Of a DNA stretch of 64,000 nt, positions 1-11,759 are shown one piece after another (position 1 is the stretch's first letter; every line of letters begins with the position of its first letter). The position numbers and the translations under genes were made by a program. The notes below the pieces were generated by a model. It was not told where the DNA came from and did no database searches. It saw only the letters and a list, made by a program, of their open reading frames with translations. Location: the NCBI GenBank assembly GCA_016508695.1, contig VNKQ01000002.1:1054001-1118000 (forward strand). Reading direction: 5' to 3'. This stretch comes from Hyphodiscus hymeniophilus. Taxonomy: Eukaryota > Ascomycota > Leotiomycetes > Helotiales > Hyphodiscaceae.

Positions 1-38
1 CGAAATTTTTTGACTGAGCTAGGCTAACTTGCCCACAG

Positions 39-1515
39 AATCGAGCTATATTTCGAGAAGATTCAGAGTTTTCTGCCGCTATTCCACCGTCCAAAGTTCT
101 ACGCACGTTTTTTAGCAACGGATTTGGGCGCTGAAAGATTTACCAATTTGCCCCTTGAGACTGCACTCCTATTCAATAGTATGTTTGCTCTATCTGCAAG
201 ATTTTCCATGGCCCCTGAACTTTCGGGCTTGGTCAATAAACATCGTGGAGACTCGTTTGCAGATCAGGCAAGATCTTTATATGAGGAGGCAAGAAGTGGA
301 AGAGGTGCTGATCAACCTTCATTCGAATATTTACAAGGCTGCCTCATATATACGTACTATCTCTTTACATCCAATCCCTGCACCCGCGCATGGGTGATGG
401 TAGGGGTATGCTGTCGTATTGCGTATGATCTGGGATTGCATGAGATTGATCAAAATGTCATATACAGTGACGCTCAAAAACAGAGTTCTGAGGGGTGGGT
501 AGATCGAGAGGGTCGCCGCAGACTTTGGTGGTCGCTGTGGGAGCTCGATGTCTTTGCATCTACGATTTCGTGTCGACCTTGCAATATTGACCATAATCGA
601 ATCTATGTTTTACTACCTGTGTCCGATGCGACCTGGTTTGACAACAAGATGACCTCCTCTGAACCTATTGGTAACGATCTGGCGACGTCCTGGCAGAGTC
701 TTGACCAATCCGAGAATCAAGACGAAAGAGCCTGGTACTTGGTCAGCATCTCCTTGATGAAGCATGCCCATGAAGCTGCACAGTCGCGAAATATTTCTCT
801 GCAACGTCAGAAAGAGCTGCAAAATGCGATAGCAGGCTTTGCTCTGCTATTGCCTTCGAGCTTTCACCTAGATTTTGGGAGTCTAGTGTTCAACAAGGAT
901 AATCTTGCAAGGAGCAGTTGGATAGTTGCCACAAACCTGATGCTAGCAGAGTAAGGCCACTTGATGAAGCAGATTGATACTCTCTCCTGTTCGGATACGA
1001 CTAAAATATAATCTAGGGCAAAGCTACATGCGGCACTATTGGCCACGAGAGTGAGCCACGCAGAATCATCTTCTCCTCCCGCATCTGTAATGATTCAATC
1101 ACGATCTGTCGAGGCCGTCGGAACTGTTCAGATTTATAGACAACATATCGACAATGTCCTATCCGTCGTCCGTAATTGGTCTCCTGAATACATTCCTCTC
1201 TCGTCTCCGTTGTTTGCTTGCATGTTGATTGGGTCATGTGCAACAAACATTTCTAATATCCTCCTTCGACTTGATTCAGATTCGTTTTCTGAAATTGAGT
1301 TTAACGTCAAGATTTTCACGCTTGTTTTGAGAAAATTCTCACAGTATTGGAATATCGGCTCTTTGCTACTTGGTAAGTTGAATTTCACATCTTGTAACTT
1401 ATGTCACCTCTTTCTCACACTACATGGTGTTACAGATCTTACCGCTACCCTGACCCAATCCGAGGTGTCAGCGACCGTCAAGTCTCAGCTGGCCTACCTT
1501 ATTCCCCAAGCTTGA
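39..1515 (+). CDS. Fungal-specific transcription factor, 3' part only (fungal_trans domain)
   Basis: This is the C-terminal part of a fungal regulator whose 5' end, including any Zn2Cys6 DNA-binding domain, lies before the window. Bases 1-38 read as the end of an intron (CCCACAG). Exons are 39-950, 1017-1372 and 1436-1515, with introns 951-1016 and 1373-1435 keeping frame. About 449 residues are visible. The first codons read IELYFEKIQSFLPLFHRP, the usual opening of the fungal_trans (PF04082) middle homology region, followed by a hydrophobic stretch around FNSMFALSARFS and the RRRLWWSLWELD motif typical of the family. It borders an aromatic-degradation cluster and faces the dienelactone hydrolase tail to tail, so it is a good candidate for the cluster's own regulator. 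That role is inferred from position only. Confidence 0.85.
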
Positions 1516-1982
1516 CTATTGATGGACACTCGACGCTTGATGAGCAGCTACTGTACAGATCAAGTTCTCTACGTTGGTAGACGGCGAACCTCATGATACG
1601 CGGCAACCGGCTATGTCGAAAGATCGAGCATTTACTCGTTGCCAATAAGCTTTTATACAAACTCCAATGAGACGGGATTTATGTGCTGGTCAGTAATCGC
1701 ATATGGAACCCAAGTATTTGTATCAAATACACAGTACATCACGGTTCGGGACGAGGTGGACCAGGGGCAAATTATCTGTCACTGTGCAGAGTATATTTGC
1801 TACTATTGAAATGGTCTTCGACTGGCGACATTGTACCTATTCAATCGCCCTATCTGTATACTATGTTTGGTGGCTGGGGAATACATGGAAGCTTCAGTGG
1901 GGAAAAAAGATCCAGAATCTTGTATATTAATTCTTCAATCGCGACTAAGTGATCAGCTCGATAATAAAGCCTTGGGCAGTTA
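1516..1982. other. Convergent intergenic spacer
   Basis: The 467 bp between the 3' ends of the transcription factor and the dienelactone hydrolase gene hold only short overlapping open frames with no recognisable protein. It probably carries the two 3' untranslated regions. No repeat or RNA gene was seen. Confidence 0.6.
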
Positions 1983-3039
1983 TCAATTGTTTGAACTCTC
2001 CTTTGCACATCTGGAGAACAATGAAATCGCGTCCTGAAAAGCCCTCTCAAACTCCCGCTTCACAGCAGGGTCGGCAGTATTTGGTCTCGCTGCGAAACCA
2101 TGAACCATTTGACTATATATTCGAAGCTCAACTGGCGCAGGCTCTTTTTCGATTGACCTTTTAAGTTCCTGACACAACGCTACGGGGACTGCAGCATCAT
2201 TTTCTGCAGCGCCGATTAGCACAGGGACCCGTGTCCCCTTTGTGTCCGCCACATTGACCCAGCTCTATCAGCCCCAAAAGAGTCAGCAAAGCAGATGTGG
2301 GCCACGAGTGAGGGGTACACTCAGAAAAGGTGTTAATCACACATACAGATCACTGTAGATGGATGGATTGGGGCTCGTGTCTATGCTCACCGGATGAAAA
2401 GACGCCGCCGCCTTGATCGTCGAGGATGCCGCGAGGCGGAGGACGTATTTCCCACCAAAGCAATATCCAGTCCCAACCATTAACATGTCTGGCGGAACGT
2501 GGTAGCCCAGTGCATCCACGAAATCCTTCAGAAGTCCCTCGACTTGCTCCGGCGGATGATCTGCGACCCATTTCGAAAGATCAAACTTTTTCATTGTAGC
2601 CTTCTCCTCGTCTGACCAGTTGTCGTGCTCGTCGATCGACAAGGCAGGATTACGCCGGAGATACGCTTCTGGCATCGTGTCGCCTAGCAACGATAAGTCG
2701 GCGCTCCTCTCAGAGGGTGAATCAAGATTCAAAAACTACCGTGAAAATAGTCTGGCACGAAGACTTTCCAGCCCTCGGCAGCAAAGAGATCAGCCAAGAT
2801 GAAATTGTGCATAACGAGTCCAAAGCCATCTGGAAGAAGAAGTAAAGCGCCTTGTGGAGATGATGGCGGCAGAGAAACGTAGGTATCTAGAGGACCGATC
2901 TTGATGACTTTCCCGGCAGGAAGGTATATACCTATTGATATCACACAAGTCAGCCAGTGTGAAATACAGTATCAGGATAACATAGATACCTACTAGACCC
3001 AGGCGTTCCCGAAGTGCAGCATTCAGAGACTTTTGCCAT
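1983..3039 (-). CDS. Dienelactone hydrolase family protein
   Basis: This is a cytosolic alpha/beta hydrolase of the DLH family, which opens enol-lactones and related lactones or esters. Four exons on the minus strand are 3039-2994, 2931-2740, 2683-2391 and 2264-1983, giving 270 residues, close to the family norm. The start MAKVSECCTSGTPG is usual for fungal DLH proteins. The nucleophile elbow GYCFGGKYV carries the catalytic Cys. The Asp lies in AAENDAAVP and the His in MVHGFAARP, so the Cys-Asp-His triad is complete. It is divergent from the P450 gene and lies beside homogentisate-pathway genes. Hydrolysis of an aromatic-derived lactone is a reasonable inference, but DLH-fold proteins have broad substrates. 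Confidence 0.88.
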
Positions 3040-3566
3040 TTTTATTTTCTCTGGGCCGTGGCTGGATTCAGCTGCAGCGTGAAGTAGTTCTATGCTGTTT
3101 GAATCATGGAATAATGGAAATACCTCACAGGTTATATGGATCACATGCTTTGTTCATTATATGGAGTTCGATGGCATTGGTTGTCTTACTCAACACGCCG
3201 TCATAAAACCTTGTGGTACTACTGCATAATTATGAAGGAGTGTTGCTTGAATAGAAGACCGAGCAACACCGCAAATGCCGGCTCGTCGCCTAGAACGCCA
3301 CCCTTTTCGAATGCCGAACCCACAACTTCCGGAGAACTTTGGAGAACTCACACGCCCCGGACTCGGTTGTTTAGCGGGGGTTACCTCGAGTGTTTTGAGC
3401 TTCAGTGGTAACAAAAACTCTACCATTCGCATTCGATTCGGAAAACCCGGGCAGCGTGCCAAGACTCAAGCTCAGCATTCATTCCAGACCTCTGATACAT
3501 AAAAGGTGGTTGGATTGCTCGATCGTGTGCTGATAAGAAAGTCATCTTGTGCTAGGTTCGATCGCA
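3040..3566. promoter_or_regulatory. Divergent promoter between DLH and P450
   Basis: The 527 bp lie between two divergently transcribed genes. Open frames here (for example about 3136-3502) resemble no known protein and overlap on both strands. Around 3325-3370 there are CGG/CCG-rich stretches (CTTCCGGAGAACTTTGGAG, then CCCCGGACTCGG) of the kind bound by Zn2Cys6 regulators. Regulator binding is only a possibility. Confidence 0.4.
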
Positions 3567-5258
3567 ATGTCGTCCCTTTTGCTACAGTCGATATTGGAAT
3601 TGCTCCATGCCAACAAGCTCTTGGTAGCTGTTGCAATTGTCGTCGTATATCTCGTTAGCAATGTTGTCTATCTGCGCTACTTCCACCCTCTAGCGAAATT
3701 TCCAGGCCCCTTCCTGGCGTCTGTTTCCAGTATATGGCGAGTGTACCACCTCTGGAGCCTTCACATGCCGGAAAAGCTCTTGGCTCTACACGAGGAATAT
3801 GGTCCCATTGTGCGTTTTGGACCGAATGATTTGAACTTCTATAATACCGATGCGGTTCAACCCATTTACAAAAGCGGGCGGTCGATGATAAAGAGCAACT
3901 TCTATGATGGCTTTACCACTTTTAAGGCCAATTTGTTCGGTAACCGAGACGAAGATGTGAGTCCTCTGCTAGAAGTCAATTCGCTTCATCACTGATAGAA
4001 TTATAGGTACACGCAATACGGAGGCGACAAACGGCTCATGGTTTCTCACTTGCATCTTTGAACGAAATGGAAGCTCTATTCGACGTCAATGTTGCCGCCC
4101 TACGCAAAAAACTGAACGCATACGCAGATTCGGGACAGCCTGTTGACCTGAAAGAGGTTGTCGCATTTTATTCTTACGACGTTATTGGGGAACTTGCATT
4201 TAGTACGAAGTTCAATTCGCAAGAACACGGCCGAGTTGAAGATCTTCCGCCAATTAATGACCATATCCTCCTAGGCTGCACGTATGGCATGCTCCCTAGC
4301 CTACTTCCGTGGTCTATGAAGCTCTCAAAATACATTCCTTGGAAGTGGCTACAAGGAATGCTCGCTAGCCGGCTTCATTTGAGAGAAGTGACAAGAAAGT
4401 CTGTTGAGGCCAGAATGGAAGACAAGATTGGTGATCAAGATCTCTTGACCCGTCTTATCAACGCAAAGGATCCCGAAACTGGCGCAGGTCTTACGACAGA
4501 TGATGTTGCCTCTGAGGCTTTTGGATTTTTGTAGGTCCTTCTATTATTATTTGATGATAGCTGCGCTGATATCAAATGCAGAGTTGCTGGCTCCCACACC
4601 ACATCTGGAACACAGACGCTGCTATTTTATCATCTTTTACACAACCGGAAAGCGTTAGAATCAGTTTTTGAGGAGCTTGCAAGCGAACTTCCACTTCTCC
4701 GTGAAGTGGGTGCGTATCCTCTTCAAGGCTTGGAGCCACGACTACCATACACAAACGCTTGTATCAGAGAAAACTTCCGAATGAGTCCGGTTTTCACGAT
4801 GCCCCTCCCTCGACAGGTGTTGACAGAGGGTGGTGTGGAGATCAGTGGTAGACTGATACCACAGGGTGTAAGTACATTTATTCAAGTTCTTAGCCAGTGA
4901 TATCTTTGAAGCGCAACAAATGCTGACAACATCAAAGACTCATGTCTCTGTGGAGAACTACGCTCTGCATCACAATGCGAACGTTTGGGGAGCTGATCAC
5001 AATGTTTTCAAGCCCGAGCGATGGATTGAAGGGCCAACGAAAGGCTTTGGAAACTATCTCCTACCATTTGGCTTGGGTCACCGTGCTTGTATAGGTCGCA
5101 ATATTGCGATGATGAATGTCATGAAACTCACGACCACACTTTTGCGTAACTACAATTTCGAGGCGGCAGACCCAAAAGAGGAATTGGTGATGGAAAGCGT
5201 CGGAATTGGAGAGAAGAAAGGGCCGCTTATGGTGAAAGTGAGCAAAAAGCAGACTTAG
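3567..5258 (+). CDS. Cytochrome P450 monooxygenase
   Basis: This is a microsomal heme-thiolate monooxygenase. Exons 3567-3956, 4007-4530, 4582-4867 and 4938-5258 join to 506 residues, the normal length. The N-terminus has a membrane anchor (LLVAVAIVVVYLVSNVVYL) followed by a proline-rich hinge, FHPLAKFPGPF. The helix I oxygen-binding motif AGSHTTSGT spans the second intron junction. The ExxR motif is ENFR, the PERF-like region is FKPERW, and the heme-binding loop is FGLGHRACIGR with the axial Cys. Overall it resembles the large fungal group often labelled pisatin demethylase-like. Its substrate cannot be read from sequence. Its place between DLH and homogentisate dioxygenase suggests hydroxylation or demethylation of an aromatic precursor. 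The start is the ATG directly before the anchor. Confidence 0.93.
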
Positions 5259-6262
5259 CTGATCCGAACGTGGCATGAGCTGGCTGGAAAGGTCACAGGA
5301 TTCACCGAGGGGCCGCACATGAAGAGGTTGTGCTTGTATATGTAGATTGAAAAACGGTTGTTCAGATATCTAAAGCCAATACCTGAATATGCAAATTGTA
5401 TACCTGAAGTCGCTGAATCGCTGTGACGGCTTTCTTATGGAGGAGCTCAATGCTTGCCAATCTAATAGATGCGCCGTTGTAGAGGCATCGATTATCTTTT
5501 TCGTCCTCAGCTGACCATCACAGTTTCAAGTCTGCAGACATGCCTTGTACCCAGACAATAATTGAATAGCTGACCTCAAGCTGCGAGGAATCCGCACGTT
5601 TAGATGCCCAAATTCTCAAAACTTTTAAGGGGCTCCGATTAGCCGAAGCGCCATACAAGCTTTCGCTTCACGTGGTCCAGGCACATCTCAGGCCTGAAAA
5701 TTTCTCCTCACAGCGCAAGGAGTAACATTCACAGCAAATACAATATTTGAGCCCCAATATCCAGGTACTGTCTGCAGCCTTTTCACTGAGGAGAGGTTGA
5801 CCTGACATCGCAAGGCTACTAGAGGCTTTCAACTCACTAATAGTCGATCATCTAAGAGAAGATATGTCCTTGTCCAGATCGCTGTTGGCTTGGTACTCGG
5901 TGTGCTGTAACGCCGGCATTTCGGCAAACTGGTCCATCTCCCGACCATACTGTAGCGGTGGAGCTAGCCGAACGGCACCCGAAAGGCTTCACGCTCTTCT
6001 GCAGGTATCGTTCCCGGGGAATGGCCAGGCTACAGCTGTATTTCGACATTCCTCGTCCGATACTGGGACCGATCGACCTGGCTATGCGGACAAATCCCGA
6101 AAGCCGTCATGAATGAGACCTCTGGTCATGGAGTATGTCAGAAGGATCATAATCTCTGACATCACCTCGTCATTGAATTAATTGACTATCTCAAATCCTC
6201 CGGAAAAAGGATCAAAGTCTTCCAAAGTTCGGAGATCTACTCTCCTCGAGCGGAACTTCACG
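5259..6262. other. Intergenic region upstream of homogentisate dioxygenase
   Basis: About 1 kb with no convincing coding frame. It should contain the P450 3' UTR and the promoter of the dioxygenase gene. The sequence GGCTCCGATT at 5631-5640 resembles words at 7930 and 11478 in the other intergenic regions of the cluster. Confidence 0.5.
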
Positions 6263-7694
6263 ATGCCAGTCACAGAATTCAAATTTCCTGATACGTACCA
6301 GTATCAGAACGGTTTCGCTTCTTACAATGAGTCAGTATCTCACATATCCATATGGCGTTTACCTGCTAACATTCTTCCTTCCCTAAAGATCAGAAGCCAT
6401 CACTGGGGCTCTCCCTGTAGGCCAGAACTCGCCACAGAAAGCCCCATATGGGTTGTACGCAGAGAAGCTATCAGGCACAGCTTTCACTGCTCCTCGTCAT
6501 GAGGATCTGCAGAGTTGGTTGTATCGAATACTACCTAGTGCCGCACACTCTGCGTTCGAGCCGGTGGAGTGGAAACCAGTAGGCAGCACCCACGAGCAGA
6601 AACCTCACCAACTCCCAAACCAGATTCGTTGGGATCCATTTGATTTGGATGAGACCGTAGATTGGGTTCATTCTCTTAACACCGTCTCTAGCGCAGGGGA
6701 TCCGACGTTGAAATCAGGACTAGGGATTATGATATTTGCGGCTGGGAAGAACATGAATTCCAACGAGGCATTCTATTCCGCAGATGGTGATTTCTTGATA
6801 GTTCCCCAACATGGGGTTCTTGATATCAGAACCGAACTAGGGAAGATACTTGTACGCCCGAATGAAATCTGTGTCATTCCAAGGGGCATACGATATCAGG
6901 TCATGCTGCCAGAAGGCCCTGTACGAGGCTATATCCTTGAGCTGTACCAGGGCCATTTTCAATTGCCGGAACTGGGTCCGATTGGCTCTAACTCCCTCGC
7001 AAACGCAAGGGACTTTCAGGCACCTGTTGCCAGCTATGACTTTGACGTTGAGACAACCTGGCATATATTGTCAAAGTTCGACGGCAAACTCTTTTCTGCT
7101 ACACAGAATCATACGCCTTTCGATATTGTTGCCTGGCATGGTCTCTACTATCCCTACAAGTATGATCTGGGTCGCTTCAATACCATAGGCAGTATCTCCT
7201 ATGACCATCCTGATCCGTCTATATTCACCGTTCTGACAGCACCGTCTGACCATGTCGGTACCGCTATAGCCGATTTTGTCATTTTTCCTCCGCGTTGGCT
7301 GGTCCAAGAAGATACCTTCCGCCCACCATGGTTTCACCGCAACACCATGTCTGAATTTATGGGACTTATCCATGGCGACTACGATGCCAAGGCTAAGGGT
7401 AGTTTCCGCCCGGCTGGCGCTTCGCTGCATAATATTATGTCAGGGCATGGCCCGGATAGCAATACCTTCGAGACCGCATCCAACATCGAGTTGCAGCCGA
7501 GCAAAGTCGGTAGTAACAGTATGGCGTTTATGTTTGAGAGCTGCTTTATGTTGGGGGTCACGGAATGGGGTCTGAATAAATGCAGAAAGGTCCAGGAAGA
7601 CTACAACGAGAAGAGCTGGGAGCCAATGAAGGTTCATTTCGTACACCCTGACAAGACAAAGACTACAGCCGTCAATGGTACGAAAGGTGGCTAG
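6263..7694 (+). CDS. hmgA: Homogentisate 1,2-dioxygenase
   Basis: This non-heme iron enzyme opens the ring of homogentisate to give maleylacetoacetate. Two exons, 6263-6330 and 6389-7694, give 457 residues against about 445 in animals. The N-terminal YQNGFASYNESEAITGALP is family-typical and spans the single intron, which has a GTCAGT donor. Iron ligands look intact: His in PPWFHRNTMSEFMGL, Glu in the same SEFMG segment, and His in SGHGPD. The active-site stretch VAWHGLYYPYKYDL is also present. The next gene downstream on the same strand is fumarylacetoacetase, and the isomerase lies 4 kb further on, so the three core enzymes are clustered as known for Aspergillus nidulans hmgA/fahA/maiA. This copy may be a second, non-tyrosine version, since no 4-hydroxyphenylpyruvate dioxygenase gene is nearby. 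Confidence 0.96.
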
Positions 7695-8091
7695 AATGGA
7701 TGATATTTAGATCGCTCTTATGATGACCAGTCTTCTTAATATGAATGTCAATATTTGTCAGCTCCAAAAGTTCAAAACGAAAGACTGATTCCAGTAAGAA
7801 CCGAATAATCAAGCATAGCCATAGATTATGGTATGCCGTTGATTACCAAATCTGATTACAAGGGTCTCGTGCTCTACGGAGGTACACCGTATTCTTGACG
7901 CCGAGATCGAGAGCTGAAAGCCGTTTACCGCTCCGAAAAGCTAAGCAGCGAGTAGCTTCAAAACTCCGTCTGATTTGTTTACACATGATATCATCCGGGT
8001 TAAAGCTTTCTTTATACTGAAATACATCTACGTTATTGTTTTTTCTCAATAAAGTGCAAAAGATTACCTCTGTAAGCCCACTACCAAGACA
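7695..8091. other. Intergenic region between hmgA and fahA
   Basis: The 397 bp separate two genes on the same strand. No gene was seen. The word GCTCCGAAAA occurs at 7930-7939. A CAATAAA-like AT-rich stretch near 8040-8055 precedes the fahA start. Confidence 0.5.
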
Positions 8092-9451
8092 ATGGCAGCT
8101 CAGTCCTGGCTTCATATTCCTACCGATTCCCACTTCTCGCTCTCCAATATCCCCTTTGGTATAATCACGACACCAGATAGTCAGGTTCCACACCCGGCTG
8201 TCGCAATTGGAACGTATGCTTTAGATCTCGCTGTGTTTACCGAGAATAATGGCTTTTCCGGACTTCCTGAATTCCAAGCCCACCTCTCTGTCTTCTCACA
8301 AGAGACCCTCAATGCCTTTGCAGCCCTAGGCCAAACCGTCCACCGTGCAGTACGCAGATATCTGCAAAGTGTGCTGACCGAAGGGAGCCCGCACGCCGCC
8401 CTCCTCCAGTCGAACAGTGGTCTGCGGCAGAAGGTGTTGTTTCCCCTCGGGGATATACACAACCATCTCCCGATGCAAATTGGCGACTACACGGACTTCT
8501 ACGCGGGCAAACACCATGCAGTCAACGTCGGCACCCTGTTCCGGGATCCCAAAATTGCGCTGCAGCCAAATTACACGCACTTACCTGTGGGCTACCATGG
8601 GCGTGCGTCGTCAGTTGTGGTAACAGGGACTCCTCTTGTTCGACCATCCGGGCAGATCCTCGATAACCCAGCAGCAGACCCTAAGGTGCCAATATTCTCG
8701 CCCTCCAGGCGTCTGGACATCGAGCTCGAACTCGCGGCATTTGTCTGCAAGTGCAATAAACTCGGTGCACCTGTACCCATCACAGATGCCCACGAAGCCA
8801 TCTTTGGCATTGTGTTGATGAATGATTGGAGTGCTCGAGATATTCAGGCGTGGGAATATGTCCCGTTGGGGCCGTTCGGATCCAAGAACTTCCAAACGAC
8901 TATCAGTCCGTGGGTGATACTTGCCGATGCCATGGCGCCTTTCATGGCGAAGGGATTAGAGAATGAATCCTCATTGCTGCCATACTTACAAGAAAAGAAA
9001 GTCGACAATATGTATGATCTCGAGTTACAAGTCAACTTGACCAGTAAGCAGTCGAATACAAAATGTAAAGGTGTCCAGGAGTGGCGGAGAGCTAACACCA
9101 GCCATGTAGCAAAATCAGGCAATACAACAAACAATAACGAAAACCACTTCTCGTAATCTCGTTTGGTCGTTCCCTCAGATGCTCACGCATCATACCGTAA
9201 CTGGGTGCCCAATGCATGTTGGGGACCTCCTTGGTTCTGGCACTATCAGTGGACTCGATGCATCAGAACGAGGCAGTCTACTCGAGCAAACTTCTGGAGG
9301 TAAAGTTTCAATGAAGTTAAACGGCGGAGAAGAGCGGAAGTTCTTGGAAGATGGCGATACCATTACCATGACTGGCTGGTGTGGTGAGAGTGGTGCTCTA
9401 GTGGGATTTGGGGATTGCACTGGCACCATTTTGCCCGCTGTATCGTTGTAA
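8092..9451 (+). CDS. fahA: Fumarylacetoacetase, with apparent one-base frameshift
   Basis: This enzyme hydrolyses fumarylacetoacetate to fumarate and acetoacetate, the last step of the homogentisate route. Exon 1 is 8092-9043. Exon 2 starts at 9110 after an intron with a GTAAGC donor and a CATGTAG acceptor, and ends at 9451. Family motifs are DYTDFYAGKHHAVNVG, LDIELELAAF and NDWSARDIQAWEYVPLGPFG, which supply the metal and catalytic residues, then MLTHHTVTGCPM and DLLGSGTISG. After the splice the frame reads KSGNTT and then goes out of frame to a stop at 9154-9156. The conserved NLVWSFPQMLTHHT continues in the +1 frame. Dropping one A in 9124-9136 gives 1293 bp, exactly 430 residues plus stop. 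An alternative donor, GTCAAC at 9031, also restores frame but is weak and deletes VNLT. Consensus error or a true lesion remain possible. Confidence 0.9.
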
Positions 9452-9747
9452 AGGTACATATTATAGCATAAGTCATATGTTTGCGTCTTCACAACCCCTT
9501 TCGGAGTGGCACATGAGCTGGTGATACATGACTTTGCACATAGTAATATAAACATACCAGTCTGAGCACACTTTTGTATTATGTGAGGGCAAACATTCAA
9601 ATATGTATTGAAAACACGACTACGTTTTCTTGGAAGAGGTTTGGTTCCCATTCTCATGAGTCCATCTAAGATGAAACGCGAAGATTTTTGAAGAATGTAA
9701 ACCATACCCATTGAAATGCATAGGAAGCGTTATGTACATATTTACAT

Positions 9748-11266
9748 CTATATCTTCGCAACATGGCCCACCCATTGATCAAATACCCTATTAGTATCCT
9801 TAATAACATCAAAACCATTCAGCTTCTTCAGATATCCAATGTCACCCCACTGCCATACGCATGGCTCTTTCCATGTAACCTTTGCCAGCGCCTCATCCCG
9901 CGCCCTTTGTTCTTCTCCATCAGGCATGTGGAACATTGTGCGATTCCGAATTGAGCCCTTGACATTGACGGTGGTACGCGACTTCCTTAGCGACTCATAC
10001 AGATCCAAAATAGATGGCAAGTTGCGCCTAAGCTCTGCTGCATTCGATGACTCCCTGTTGGCACGCCCGAGGAGGATGCCTAGGACGCAACCATCCTCGA
10101 CGGCCATAGCGGCACCCTGCGCCTGGTAGGGCAGGGACGGATGGCACGCATCGCCCAGCAGCGCAACATGGCCTTTGACCCACGTATCTAGCTCATGCAT
10201 GTGGCAGAGCTTCCATTTTAGCACGGAGTCCATGCATGAGATGATTTTCTGAAGTGCCGGGTCCCAATCGTCGAACGTCGAGCGCATCTCAAGGACATCG
10301 CCAGCAGCGGTACGCGCGCCTGCTGGCAGGTTATCGGGACGCAAAAGCACGAGATTAAACTCGGTACCACCACGCACGGGGTAGAAAGAGCAGTGTTTTC
10401 CAGGCCCCATCCAGAGGTGCTGCTTGTTGTCATTTATTATTGCGTCGACTATTGGGTCTTGAAAATTTTCGAGCTGCGTTCGTGAGAATGTGCCCCGGTA
10501 GGCTAGATCACCAGTCTCTTCGGGCGGGTTGGGGTGTCCGAGAACCTGTTCACGCAGGTGGGACCAGAGACCTGCGTACGTATCAGTCAACTGAAAACCC
10601 TTTCTCAATATCGACGTACCATCGGCCCCGACTATTACATCGGCATCCAATATTTGTCCGTTGCGGAGAGTGACAGTAGGAGAGGCGCCGAATGTGACAT
10701 CGACAACTTCCGCGCCCATTCGAAGGTCTGCACCTTGTCTGAGGACCTCTTCTATGAGCAGGTTCTGATAATCAGCGCGGTGGATGACACTACAATAAAA
10801 GTCAGCCAAATTCTAAGGTAACTGTTAGACCCTGGTACTAATATGGAAAGCCAAAATCTTCCACCATCTTTTTACCCCCTGGTCTGATGCAAAGTATTCT
10901 GCCATCAGAGTATCTGCGCAACAGTCGGTCTTCGATGCGTATCGCCCCAGATTTTTCTAGTTGTTCCTCAAGACCATAGTAGTTCAGGACACGCGTGGCG
11001 TTGGGTGGGATCTGGATACCTGCCCCAACCTACGACGTAAAATGTAAGCTGGGGGACATTGGGAAATACTAGTAGGGTCTCGCTTACTGGGAGAATTTCA
11101 GGGGCACGTTCCAGAATTGTAACTTGAAGACCTTCTTTTAAACATGATATCGCGCAAGACAAACCACCTGTTGCTTTACAGTTAGCAAATCACCCAATTA
11201 ATTTTGTCTTGCGAGTATGAAATAGGACGACATACCTAGACCACAACCCACAATTATGACTTTCAT
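9748..11266 (-). CDS. FAD-dependent aromatic monooxygenase (salicylate hydroxylase-like)
   Basis: This is a single-component flavoprotein hydroxylase using FAD and NAD(P)H. Four exons on the minus strand, 11266-11236, 11167-11088, 11029-10839 and 10789-9748, give 447 residues. Exon 1 encodes MKVIIVGCGLGG, with the dinucleotide-binding GxGxxG motif completed across the first intron. ADVIVGADGTSILRK is the DG motif, and VALLGDACHPSLPYQAQGAA is the GD motif that contacts the flavin ribityl chain. IHRADYQNLL is also characteristic. The closest named families are salicylate 1-hydroxylase and 6-hydroxynicotinate 3-monooxygenase, but substrates differ widely. It is divergent from the isomerase gene across 493 bp, which suggests shared control. 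It could para-hydroxylate a phenolic acid to homogentisate, which is inference. Confidence 0.92.
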
Positions 11267-11759
11267 TTTGTGTTTTTGACGAAAACGACTATTTCAGATT
11301 GCGACAACGCTGGTATTTCAAGATTGGAAAAGGAAAACTGGTTCATCTAATATGATACCTACGTCCCATGACGAGGCTCGAAGGGATTTGAAGTAGAGAA
11401 TAGGAGTCTGTAGTCTCCGTGACTGTTGGCGTGCGGTCTGTTCCGGCATTCGAGACGTGGGGAACGAAATGCCGTTCGGCTCCGAAAGAGACCACCGGCC
11501 GCGCAGTGTGAAGAACTAACAACCACACGGCAAGCAATATGCTTCAAAGGCGACCTATTCTCGGGGTTGCTATTGTGTCAAAGGTCGTTACCCTTCGTAC
11601 CAATGTTTACCTAGCCGACGTAGCCGTTGAGACACGGTGATATCTCCTTTTGGAAGTCAAGAGACACTACTTGTAAATATTAAGTCCATCGGCTATCGTC
11701 GACTTCTTCCGAGTAATTGCATCGCAGAGCCTCGCCCCTCGCGAAGTAACTGAAACAAA
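11267..11759. promoter_or_regulatory. Divergent promoter between FAD monooxygenase and maiA
   Basis: The 493 bp lie between divergent starts with no convincing coding content. The segment 11477-11488 reads CGGCTCCGAAAG, a closely spaced CGG/CCG pair such as Zn2Cys6 proteins can recognise, and CCGGCCGCG follows near 11500. A role in joint control of both flanking genes is plausible but not shown. Confidence 0.45.

Noticed and set aside
1683..1952. Plus-strand 89-codon frame after the transcription factor
   Set aside because: No family features; overlaps other frames in a convergent spacer.
9119..9179. Second micro-intron to restore the fumarylacetoacetase frame
   Set aside because: The only donor/acceptor pair would be about 26 bp, too short, wrong in phase, and would delete the conserved WSFPQ.
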